Source: Flavobacterium amnicola
Lineage (GTDB): Bacteria; Bacteroidota; Bacteroidia; Flavobacteriales; Flavobacteriaceae
Direction: 5' to 3'
DNA: 64,000 bases
Assembly: GCF_004122165.1 (NCBI RefSeq)
Contig: NZ_SBKO01000001.1
Span: forward strand, 434,001 to 498,000
Below are positions 1 through 6,460 of this stretch, in pieces. The stretch's first letter is position 1. Each line of letters opens with the position of its first letter. The notes beneath the pieces were generated by a model. The model was not told where the DNA came from. It ran no database searches and was given only the letters and a program-made list of their open reading frames with translations. Both the position numbers and the translations under genes were made by a program.

Positions 1-170
1 TCCGCTCTTGTTTTAACGATAAAACTTCCGAAACCTCTTAAGTAAACGTTATCACCTGTTTCCAATGAATTTTTTACTTCGTCCATAAAAGACTCTACTG
101 TAGCTTGAACATCTCCTTTTTCTAAGCCTAATTTGTCAGCAATTTTAGCTACGATATCTGCTTTTGTCAT
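1..170 (-). CDS. HU/IHF-family DNA-binding protein, 3' end cut off by window
   Basis: The minus strand from 170 encodes the N-terminal 56 residues of a histone-like HU family protein, starting MTKADIVAKIADKLG. The conserved RGFGSF segment that begins the DNA-binding arm is visible just before the window edge. HU proteins bind DNA as dimers and bend and compact it. The reading frame runs off position 1, so the C-terminal third is not seen. A Bacteroidota -7 element (211-218) with an upstream TTG lies in front of the ATG. It is divergent from mutY, as is common in Flavobacteriaceae. The family call is secure; a more specific IHF or HU subtype is not. Confidence 0.9.
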   Translation of the reverse strand, partial: MTKADIVAKIADKLGLEKGDVQATVESFMDEVKNSLETGDNVYLRGFGSFIVKTRA

Positions 171-210
171 TTTAATTATATAATTAAGTTTATGTAATTT
201 TTTGAGGTTG

Positions 211-242
211 CAAATATATAAATTAAAAAAAGAATAATTCAA
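211..242 (-). promoter_or_regulatory. Promoter of the HU gene (-7 and -33 elements)
   Basis: On the minus strand TATATTTG (211-218) fits the Bacteroidota -7 consensus TAnnTTTG. A TTG at 240-242 lies 21 bases upstream, which fits the -33 element. The start codon is about 40 bases downstream. Confidence 0.6.
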
Positions 243-276
243 GTATAAATGATTAAAATTTAACCACATAAACAAT

Positions 277-284
277 TATTTTTG
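277..284 (+). promoter_or_regulatory. -7 promoter element of mutY
   Basis: TATTTTTG fits TAnnTTTG and lies 17 bases before the mutY ATG, giving a short leader. No clear -33 TTG is seen. Confidence 0.5.
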
Positions 285-301
285 CCACACAATTATTATG
301 C

Positions 302-1333
302 ATGAATTTTAGCAATTTATTAACAACGTGGTACTTACAAAATAAGCGAGACTTACCTTGGCGTAAAACGACCAATCCGTATCACATTTGGTTGTCGGAA
401 ATTATGCTCCAACAAACAAGAGTAGCACAAGGATTGCCCTATTATTTATCCTTTACAAAAGCCTTTCCGACGGTTTTCGATTTGGCCAATGCACATGAAG
501 AAGAAGTTTTAAAACTATGGCAAGGATTGGGTTATTATTCCAGAGCGCGAAACCTACACAATACTGCCAAATATGTGGCAAGCGAGTTAAATGGAATATT
601 TCCTGACAATTACAAAAGCTTGCTGTCATTAAAAGGAGTTGGCGAATATACAGCAGCTGCTATTGCTTCCTTTTCCTATAATGAAATAGCGCCAGTGGTG
701 GATGGAAATGTCTACCGAGTTTTATCCCGATATTTCGGGATTGAAACCGATATTTCTTCACCAAAAGCAAAAAAAGAATTTACGGCATTAGCTTCCGAAT
801 TAATTGACAAACAACAACCAGCAGCTTTCAATCAAGCGATAATGGAATTTGGCGCTTTGCAATGTGTCCCTAAAAATCCTAATTGTGACATTTGCCCGTT
901 GAATACTTCTTGTTGGGCCTTGGCAAACAAAAAAGTAGCCTTATTACCTGTAAAAGAGAAAAAGACAAAAGTCACCCATCGTTATTTTAATTACCTATTA
1001 GTAATAGACCCTCAACAGAAAACGATTGTTCATAAAAGAACCCAAAAGGGAATTTGGCACAATCTCTATGAGTTTCCTGTGATTGAAACCGAGAAACTAG
1101 AATCGACAAAAACCATTTCTGAGTTGATACAAGTACAATTTCCGGAAACGGATAAAATGATTCAATTAGATTCTGAAACAGTGCTTCACAAACTATCGCA
1201 CCAACATTTACATATCCATTTTTGGAAAATCCACACGAAAATCAATCATAAAAACGGATTGTCCTATAATGAGCTAGTAAACCTACCCGTACCTATCGTG
1301 ATACACAATTTTATAGAACGCAATAGTTTCTGA
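302..1333 (+). CDS. mutY: A/G-specific adenine glycosylase MutY
   Basis: Base-excision repair enzyme that removes adenine mispaired with 8-oxoguanine or guanine. The N-terminal catalytic domain carries the expected Glu33 in the EIMLQQTRV segment, a helix-hairpin-helix at about 108-122 (LKGVGEYTAAA) and catalytic Asp134 in VVDGNVYR. Four cysteines (188, 195, 198, 204) have the C-x6-C-x2-C-x5-C spacing of the [4Fe-4S] cluster. Residues from about 225 onward form the Nudix-like domain that recognises 8-oxoG. At 343 residues the length is normal. It lies between the divergent HU gene and ssb, a known flavobacterial order, and has its own -7 box at 277-284. Confidence 0.96.
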   Translation: MNFSNLLTTWYLQNKRDLPWRKTTNPYHIWLSEIMLQQTRVAQGLPYYLSFTKAFPTVFDLANAHEEEVLKLWQGLGYYSRARNLHNTAKYVASELNGIFPDNYKSLLSLKGVGEYTAAAIASFSYNEIAPVVDGNVYRVLSRYFGIETDISSPKAKKEFTALASELIDKQQPAAFNQAIMEFGALQCVPKNPNCDICPLNTSCWALANKKVALLPVKEKKTKVTHRYFNYLLVIDPQQKTIVHKRTQKGIWHNLYEFPVIETEKLESTKTISELIQVQFPETDKMIQLDSETVLHKLSHQHLHIHFWKIHTKINHKNGLSYNELVNLPVPIVIHNFIERNSF

Positions 1334-1342
1334 AAAAATGTC

Positions 1343-1350
1343 TATCTTTG
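1343..1350 (+). promoter_or_regulatory. -7 promoter element of ssb
   Basis: TATCTTTG matches TAnnTTTG exactly, just after the mutY stop and 21 bases before the ssb ATG at 1372. The TTG inside this box (1348-1350) is in frame with ssb and could be mistaken for a start codon. Confidence 0.6.
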
Positions 1351-1371
1351 AATAAACCAAAATTACAAGCC

Positions 1372-1791
1372 ATGAACGGAACTTTGAATAAAGTGATATT
1401 AATAGGTCACTTAGGTGATGAAGTAAAAATGCATTATTTTGATGGAGGAAACTGTATCGGCAGATTTCCATTAGCCACTAACGACATTTACATTAACAAA
1501 ACTACGGGAGAAAAAATCACCTCAACGGAATGGCACAATGTAGTAGTTCGCAATAAAGCGGCCGAAATTTGCGAAAAATACTTATCTAAAGGCGATAAAA
1601 TATATGTAGAAGGTCGTATAAAATCACGTCAGTGGCAAGCAGAAGACGGATCTACTAAATATACTACTGAAATTCAGGTAACAGAATTTACGTTTCTAAC
1701 GACTAAAAAAGATGCAGAAAACGTAAAACAACCAGAGCCACCGAAAAACACAAGTTTTGACAATACTGTCGAAAATGATTTACCTTTTTAA
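1372..1791 (+). CDS. ssb: Single-stranded DNA-binding protein
   Basis: SSB coats single-stranded DNA during replication, repair and recombination. The protein starts MNGTLNKVILIGHLG, the usual first strand of the OB fold, and continues with EWHNVVVRNKAAE and YVEGRIKSRQW. It ends in the acidic tip ENDLPF, which binds partner proteins. I chose the ATG at 1372 (139 residues) because an in-frame TTG 24 bases upstream lies inside the -7 promoter box TATCTTTG. It is followed by gldD after only 5 bases, so the two are probably co-transcribed. Confidence 0.95.
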   Translation: MNGTLNKVILIGHLGDEVKMHYFDGGNCIGRFPLATNDIYINKTTGEKITSTEWHNVVVRNKAAEICEKYLSKGDKIYVEGRIKSRQWQAEDGSTKYTTEIQVTEFTFLTTKKDAENVKQPEPPKNTSFDNTVENDLPF

Positions 1792-1796
1792 AAACA

Positions 1797-2360
1797 ATGA
1801 TTAAGAATTCTATTCCTTTTTTACTTTTCGCAACCATTTTAATAAGTATTGTGAGTTGTAAAGACGAAGTATTGCCAAAGCCTAAAGGCTATTTGAGTCT
1901 CAACTATCCCGAACCAAAATATGTCTCATTTGACAAAACCTGCGGGTATTCCTTTGAGTATAATTCAATTGGAAGAATTGAAGACAAGGGAGATTGTAAT
2001 TTTCATATCGTATATCCGAAACTTAAAGCGACCGTCTATTTAAACTACCGCCCGGTAAATAAAAACATAGATATTCTATTACGTGATGCCCAAAAACTTA
2101 CGTATGAACACGTTATTAAGGCCGACGGAATCACCGAACAACCTTTTGTAAACAACAAACACAAAACCTACGGCATGTTTTATGAAGTCGGTGGAAATGC
2201 TGCTTCACAATCACAGTTTTATGTAACTGATAGCACCAAACATTTTTTGATGGGTTCTATTTATTTTTATGCGAAGCCCAATTTTGATTCTGTTTTACCT
2301 GCTGCTCATTACATCAAAAATGATTTACGCATATTGATGGAATCCTTAAAATGGAAATAA
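1797..2360 (+). CDS. gldD: Gliding motility lipoprotein GldD
   Basis: A 187-residue lipoprotein matching GldD, one of the gld proteins needed for gliding and linked to type IX secretion in Flavobacterium. It has a signal peptide ending in a lipobox (about residues 5-21, SIVSC, lipidated Cys21) and the family's early PKPKGYLSLNYPEP segment. Start ATG is 5 bases after ssb. In F. johnsoniae gldE lies directly upstream of gldD; here gldE is absent from that position. The molecular role of GldD is not known in detail, and I infer membrane attachment from the lipobox. Confidence 0.9.
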   Translation: MIKNSIPFLLFATILISIVSCKDEVLPKPKGYLSLNYPEPKYVSFDKTCGYSFEYNSIGRIEDKGDCNFHIVYPKLKATVYLNYRPVNKNIDILLRDAQKLTYEHVIKADGITEQPFVNNKHKTYGMFYEVGGNAASQSQFYVTDSTKHFLMGSIYFYAKPNFDSVLPAAHYIKNDLRILMESLKWK

Positions 2361-2363
2361 TCT

Positions 2364-2954
2364 TTACTTGTTTTTGAAATACACTGGATTATTAAAAAAT
2401 CCTAATATTTTAGTGTTATCGATAGCGAAGGAATTTTTATCATACATTTCAAGCCTTTTCAATAATTGAATATGATTAGGAAAGTGAAATCGTATTTTAC
2501 CGTAAATATCAGCTCTTAAATTGGAACTTTTCTGATTCTTTTTGTTATCAAATATATGTGAATCTATAATTTGACTGTCGTTTTCTATGATATGAAACTC
2601 ATACCTAGTTATTCCTTCTTCCTCTTGTGGTAGGGTATGCACCACCAATTTTTTAGTTTCCGATTCTGCAATTACAAAAAAACCTTCAAAAACATTTCCT
2701 CCAATCAATTTGAAGGTCTGAAATTTATTGGCACCAAACTCCACCGAAATAAAATCTTTAAAACTGATTTTCTTTTGCGAACTGTTTATTGTTTTATACG
2801 ATACTGTTTTGTTTTCAAAATCGACTTTAAAGGAATTGGGTTCTATAATGGCTTTGCTTCCATCTTTTAAAATAATCTCATCATCAATGGTCTTCGAAAA
2901 AAGGCTCAAATTGACATAAAAAAGAGCTAGAGTAAAAATAAGTGTAGTTTTCAT
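2364..2954 (-). CDS. Secreted protein of unknown function
   Basis: A 196-residue protein with an N-terminal signal peptide (about residues 1-20, hydrophobic core LIFTLALFYVNLSLF) and no lipobox cysteine. The mature part is rich in short beta-strand-like segments and charged residues, with a DEIILKDGSKA start resembling the small beta-rich domains of other Bacteroidota secreted proteins. I do not recognise a family. It converges on gldD with only 3 bases between the stop codons, and is preceded on its own strand by a 165-base gap. It could be a periplasmic or outer-membrane-associated protein; no function can be given. Confidence 0.7.
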   Translation of the reverse strand: MKTTLIFTLALFYVNLSLFSKTIDDEIILKDGSKAIIEPNSFKVDFENKTVSYKTINSSQKKISFKDFISVEFGANKFQTFKLIGGNVFEGFFVIAESETKKLVVHTLPQEEEGITRYEFHIIENDSQIIDSHIFDNKKNQKSSNLRADIYGKIRFHFPNHIQLLKRLEMYDKNSFAIDNTKILGFFNNPVYFKNK

Positions 2955-3071
2955 AGTAGTTTAGATTTGTGACTGCGAAGCTATCGCAACAACATTACTA
3001 GAGGGTAACTACTACTTTACTAAAACATAATCATTAGCTTCAAATTTTAATTTTTTGTAACTAAATACCAT

Positions 3072-3097
3072 AAAAAAAGGCTTGCAATTGCAAACCT
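3072..3097 (-). terminator. Intrinsic terminator of the HMA lipoprotein gene
   Basis: Inverted repeat AGGCTTGCAA / TTGCAAACCT with one mismatch. On the minus strand it is followed by seven T residues. Confidence 0.75.
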
Positions 3098-3119
3098 CTT
3101 CTTTTATCAATATTCAGAA

Positions 3120-3482
3120 TTAAATATTCTTCGCTTCTTTTACTTTATACGTTTTCCCATCGGCAACTTCTTCAACCGTTTTTGATAAGGTTTCAATTGT
3201 TTGCACTTGTCCGTCATATTCAATGGTAGCTTCTTTTTTTTCAAAATCAACTGCCGCTTTTTGAACACCCTCAAGTCCAGCCAATTTATTTTCTATCGTT
3301 TTTGCACATCCCATAGCGCAAGTCATCCCTTCAATTTTCATTGTTGCTTTTTTAGCTTCGGCTACTGGTTGGTCTTTTTTTACTTCAGTTGAAGCAGTTG
3401 TTGTATTGTTGTCTGCTCCTTCTTTTTTACAACTAACTATAGCCAAAGTTGCTACTGCCAATATAAATATCTTTTTCATCAC
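3120..3482 (-). CDS. Heavy-metal-associated (HMA) domain lipoprotein
   Basis: A 120-residue protein with a lipoprotein signal (VATLAIVSC, Cys18), a polar linker of about 30 residues and one HMA domain (about 48-115), so a metal-binding domain tethered to a membrane and facing outside the cytoplasm. The metal site reads GMTCAMGC: the two cysteines are three residues apart (CxxxC) instead of the usual CxxC. The rest of the beta-alpha-beta fold is recognisable (KTIENKLAGLEGV, KEATIEYDG). The natural metal is not predictable; copper or a toxic metal is likely by family. A -7 box lies at 3505-3512. Either of the two initial ATGs may be used. Confidence 0.88.
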   Translation of the reverse strand: MMKKIFILAVATLAIVSCKKEGADNNTTTASTEVKKDQPVAEAKKATMKIEGMTCAMGCAKTIENKLAGLEGVQKAAVDFEKKEATIEYDGQVQTIETLSKTVEEVADGKTYKVKEAKNI

Positions 3483-3504
3483 TAATTTCTTTTGGTTTGT
3501 GAAA

Positions 3505-3512
3505 CAAAATTA
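3505..3512 (-). promoter_or_regulatory. -7 promoter element of the HMA lipoprotein gene
   Basis: TAATTTTG on the minus strand fits TAnnTTTG, 22 bases upstream of the start codon. Confidence 0.5.
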
Positions 3513-3571
3513 TACAATTAGCCCATTGGTTTGAAAAAAATAACAGAATTTTGGGAATTCAAATCAGACAC

Positions 3572-4438
3572 ATGCTTACTAAAAACAACAAATGGCTTTT
3601 ACTACTCTTGCTTTCGCTTATTTGGGGAAGTTCTTTTATCTTGATTAAACGCGGATTAGTGGGGCTTGACCCATTTCAATTAGGAGCCTTACGAATTATT
3701 TTTGCTTGTCTTTTTATGCTAGTTGTTGGATTTAGAAGTTTGCCCACCATCCCGCTTACCAAATGGAAATATGTCGCAATTACTTCTGTTTTTGGAAATG
3801 GATTGCCTGTTTTTCTATTTGCTTATGCACAAACTGGCATGAAAAGTTCCGTTAGTGGTATACTTAATTCCTTAACCCCTTTATATACGTTACTAATAGG
3901 CGCATTGGCATTCGGACTCAGTTTTGTGAGAAGTCAAGTGATTGGCGTGGTGTTGGGATTAACCGGTTGTTTTTTATTGGTATTGTTTGGAAAAACAGCC
4001 AATGGAGAAACCAATTATTTCTGTGCGTTCTTAGTGGTTATAGCTACAGTATGTTATGCTCTCAATGTGAATTTGATAAAAAAACACCTTTCCGATGTGA
4101 GTCCGATAGCCATTACGACTGGCAACTTTTTAACTTTATTGGTCCCAGCGTTAATCATTTTATTCGCTAACGGATATGCCGATGTAATGACACAACCTGA
4201 AGTCATTCACTCTACCTTATTCATTATAATACTTGGAATGATCGGCACTGGAATTGCTAATATTTTGTATTATCAGCTGATTCAAATTACCTCCCCTTTA
4301 TTTGCCTCTTCGGTAACTTATTTCATTCCGATTATCGCGATGGGTTGGGGATTTTTAGATGGTGAAAGTTTGAACTTTATGCAACTTGTAGGTGCAGGAA
4401 TTATTTTGAGTGGTGTTTATTTGGCGAGTAAGAGATAA
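3572..4438 (+). CDS. EamA/DMT-family permease
   Basis: An inner-membrane transporter of the drug/metabolite transporter superfamily, with about ten transmembrane helices arranged as two EamA repeats (about 8-137 and 150-287). The first repeat has the typical LSLIWGSSFILIKRGL start and the second ends GAGIILSGVYLASKR. These proteins usually export metabolites or drugs, but the substrate cannot be read from sequence. I start it at the ATG at 3572 (289 residues); an in-frame TTG seven codons upstream adds only polar residues. It converges with the diiron protein gene, with 1 base between stops. Confidence 0.88.
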   Translation: MLTKNNKWLLLLLLSLIWGSSFILIKRGLVGLDPFQLGALRIIFACLFMLVVGFRSLPTIPLTKWKYVAITSVFGNGLPVFLFAYAQTGMKSSVSGILNSLTPLYTLLIGALAFGLSFVRSQVIGVVLGLTGCFLLVLFGKTANGETNYFCAFLVVIATVCYALNVNLIKKHLSDVSPIAITTGNFLTLLVPALIILFANGYADVMTQPEVIHSTLFIIILGMIGTGIANILYYQLIQITSPLFASSVTYFIPIIAMGWGFLDGESLNFMQLVGAGIILSGVYLASKR

Positions 4439-4439
4439 G

Positions 4440-5006
4440 TTATTTTGCTTTACAATAATGCCCTGAATTTTCCACAGGATATTTTTTCTCTAAATCGATA
4501 TCATTAAAACCTTGATTACCGCCCCAACTAAATACCTTTTCGAAAAAAGGAAGCAACTTATTGTCTTTTATTTTTCCAAGGAAATAAATTTCATGTTCTT
4601 TTTCTTTCATTCCCATTTCGTATAGAATTTCGTCATATTTAGAAATTCCTAAGGAATTGAAAAATTGCTTCATACGGAAGTATTCGCATACATTGCCACT
4701 TTCTAGTCGTCCCGCAAAATAAAATGGCATAAACCAACCAATCACAAAACAGCTACCTGAAATTACTTTTCCAATAATATAAAATTTGATTTCATAATAC
4801 TTAGAAACTGGAATTTCCAATTCATTCATAATTTGCAATACCTCATCACGGTGATTCCATTCGTCAATTTCAATTTGACGGATTTCTTTTTTTTCACTAG
4901 CATCTTTTACTGAAGCCGCATGTCCCTGATATGCAAACGAAGCTGCTCTTTCAGCAGAATAAGCTTTTTTGAGTAAATCAATTAATTCAGGGTGCTTAAT
5001 TTTCAT
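4440..5006 (-). CDS. Ferritin-like diiron protein, COQ7/rubrerythrin superfamily
   Basis: A 188-residue four-helix protein with two ExxH signatures: Glu49-His52 (EWNH) and Glu135-His138 (EKEH). Further candidate ligands are Glu19 and Glu102 or Glu108. This is the carboxylate diiron layout of the ferritin-like superfamily, closest in pattern to COQ7-type hydroxylases. A hydrophobic stretch at about 75-98 may sit in or on the membrane. Bacteroidota use menaquinone rather than ubiquinone, so a ubiquinone role is unlikely and the substrate is unknown. The start codon abuts the stop of the upstream ferredoxin-NADP reductase with no gap, so the reductase may supply its electrons. Confidence 0.72.
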   Translation of the reverse strand: MKIKHPELIDLLKKAYSAERAASFAYQGHAASVKDASEKKEIRQIEIDEWNHRDEVLQIMNELEIPVSKYYEIKFYIIGKVISGSCFVIGWFMPFYFAGRLESGNVCEYFRMKQFFNSLGISKYDEILYEMGMKEKEHEIYFLGKIKDNKLLPFFEKVFSWGGNQGFNDIDLEKKYPVENSGHYCKAK

Positions 5007-6065
5007 CTACTCTATAGATTTTACAACAGCTTTTTCAGCTTCTTTTCGGGAACCATCAAAGCCGTCAATTCCAGAAACTGTAGTGTATTTTAAAACATAT
5101 TTTCTACCTGGATTCAATTTATTGTAAACGCTCTGACACATTAAAGTGGCTTCGTGGAAACCACATAAAATCAACTTCAACTTACCAGGATACGTATTGA
5201 CATCACCAATAGCATAAATTCCTTCAATATTGGTTTGATAATCTAGTGCATTGTTAACTTTGATCGCATTTTTTTCAATTTCAAGTCCCCAATTGGCAAT
5301 TGGACCCAATTTTGGGGTCAAACCAAAAAGCGGAATAAAATAATCACATTCAACGGTAGTTCGCGCAGTTCCCACTTGTATATCAACAGAATGGATTCTT
5401 TCAGAACCACTAAATCCGATAACTTCGCCGGGAGTGATTAATTTAATTTTCCCTTGTGATTTTAATTCCTGTACTTTTTCTACCGAATCTAAAGCGCCTC
5501 TAAATTCATTTCTTCGGTGCACCAAAGTCACTTCTGAAGCAACATTTGATAAAAACACACTCCAATCTAGAGCCGAATCTCCTCCACCAGAAATCACAAT
5601 TTTCTTACCTCGGAATTTCTCTGGATCTTTTACAAAATACTCAACACCTCGATCGTCTTGCTCATAAAACTCGATATCTTTTAAAACAGGCTTTCTAGGT
5701 TCAAAAATACCTAAACCACCTGCAATAGCTACTGCCTTTGCTTTATGTTCGGTTCCTTTATTGGTCGTTACGATAAAATTTCCATCGTCTAATTTTTGGA
5801 TTTTTTCGGCTACTTCGTTTAAGGTAAATCCAGGCTGAAACTGTTTGATTTGTTCCATCAAATTATCTACTAAATCACCAGCATTTACAGAAGGATAACC
5901 TGGAATATCGAAAATAGGTTTCTTCGGATATAGTTCGGTTAATTGTCCACCCGGTTGTGGTAAACCATCAATAATATGGCATTTTAATTTCAATAATCCT
6001 GCTTCAAAAACAGTAAAGAGTCCGGTTGGACCTGCTCCAATGATAAGTATATCGGTTTCAATCAT
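5007..6065 (-). CDS. Ferredoxin--NADP reductase, thioredoxin-reductase-like (YumC type)
   Basis: A 352-residue flavoprotein with FAD-binding GAGPTG (about 10-15), GGQLTELYP, an NADPH-binding ISGGGDSALDW segment and the C-terminal IYAIGDVN motif. The redox CxxC of true thioredoxin reductases is absent, and the C-terminal extension fits the YumC type of ferredoxin/flavodoxin-NADP reductase. It transfers electrons between NADPH and ferredoxin. It abuts the diiron protein gene downstream and follows mrp and the NifU-like gene across a 150-base gap. That gap holds a structured element and a dispersed repeat. It is part of a likely Fe-S/redox operon. Confidence 0.88.
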   Translation of the reverse strand: MIETDILIIGAGPTGLFTVFEAGLLKLKCHIIDGLPQPGGQLTELYPKKPIFDIPGYPSVNAGDLVDNLMEQIKQFQPGFTLNEVAEKIQKLDDGNFIVTTNKGTEHKAKAVAIAGGLGIFEPRKPVLKDIEFYEQDDRGVEYFVKDPEKFRGKKIVISGGGDSALDWSVFLSNVASEVTLVHRRNEFRGALDSVEKVQELKSQGKIKLITPGEVIGFSGSERIHSVDIQVGTARTTVECDYFIPLFGLTPKLGPIANWGLEIEKNAIKVNNALDYQTNIEGIYAIGDVNTYPGKLKLILCGFHEATLMCQSVYNKLNPGRKYVLKYTTVSGIDGFDGSRKEAEKAVVKSIE

Positions 6066-6069
6066 GGCT

Positions 6070-6091
6070 TTGCGAGGAACGAAGCAATCTC
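6070..6091 (+). repeat. Short dispersed repeat, copy 1
   Basis: A 22-base segment containing GAACGAAGCAATCTC just upstream of the ferredoxin-NADP reductase start. It recurs in the opposite orientation at 28325-28347 with one substitution and one extra base. Both copies are intergenic. Confidence 0.65.
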
Positions 6092-6133
6092 AACTTCGTT
6101 TAATATTTTACTATAAACTTTATTTTACTTGTA

Positions 6134-6210
6134 TTTGCGTTAGGGATGAAAGCAAAGTACCGTGTACTGTGAACAGCCCGACTTGTGCGTTAGCACAAGT
6201 AACGCCCAAA
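6134..6210. other. Structured intergenic element (possible RNA structure or repeat)
   Basis: A nested set of inverted repeats in the gap between the NifU-like and ferredoxin-NADP reductase genes. An outer stem pairs GCGTT (6137-6141) with AACGC (6201-6205), with TTT/AAA continuing outside. GGG (6143-6145) can pair with CCC (6177-6179), enclosing hairpin AGTAC-CGT-GTACT (6156-6168). A second perfect hairpin ACTTGTGC-GTTA-GCACAAGT fills 6181-6200. Together this folds as a branched structure. It lacks a T-tract next to the strong hairpin, so it is not a simple terminator. I recall similar GCGTTAGGGAT...AGCCCG...ACGCCC sequences from other flavobacterial intergenic regions but cannot check this. 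Confidence 0.6.
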
Positions 6211-6215
6211 AAAAA

Positions 6216-6455
6216 TTACGCTACGTTAACCACACTTTCAATTTGTGGCGCATATTTCTTGATAGTCGTTTCTACACCTGCCTTAAGCGTACTGATACTT
6301 AAGTTACAACTCGTACAAGCTCCTTCTAGACGTACTTTTACGTGCTTTTCATCTTCAATAGAAACCAATGAAATATCTCCTCCATCGGAATTTAAAAACG
6401 GACGAATTTCGTCTAGCGCTTTTAATATATTTTGCGTTAATTCTTCGTTTGTCAT
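6216..6455 (-). CDS. NifU-like Fe-S scaffold protein (NifU C-terminal domain)
   Basis: A stand-alone 79-residue NifU C-terminal domain. It has the family layout: LDEIRPFLNSDGGDISLV, then GACTSCNLSISTLKAGVE with the CxxC that carries a bridging Fe-S cluster. Such Nfu-type proteins pass assembled [4Fe-4S] clusters to target enzymes. It starts 5 bases after the stop of mrp, another Fe-S carrier, so the two are co-transcribed and probably work together. Length is normal for a single-domain Nfu. Confidence 0.93.
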   Translation of the reverse strand: MTNEELTQNILKALDEIRPFLNSDGGDISLVSIEDEKHVKVRLEGACTSCNLSISTLKAGVETTIKKYAPQIESVVNVA

Positions 6456-6460
6456 TTTTT

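Noticed and set aside
4440..5006. Ubiquinone hydroxylase (COQ7) function
   Set aside because: Bacteroidota use menaquinone; only the diiron fold can be supported.
6181..6200. Simple intrinsic terminator
   Set aside because: The hairpin is perfect, but neither strand has a T-tract directly after it; it is better seen as part of the larger branched element.
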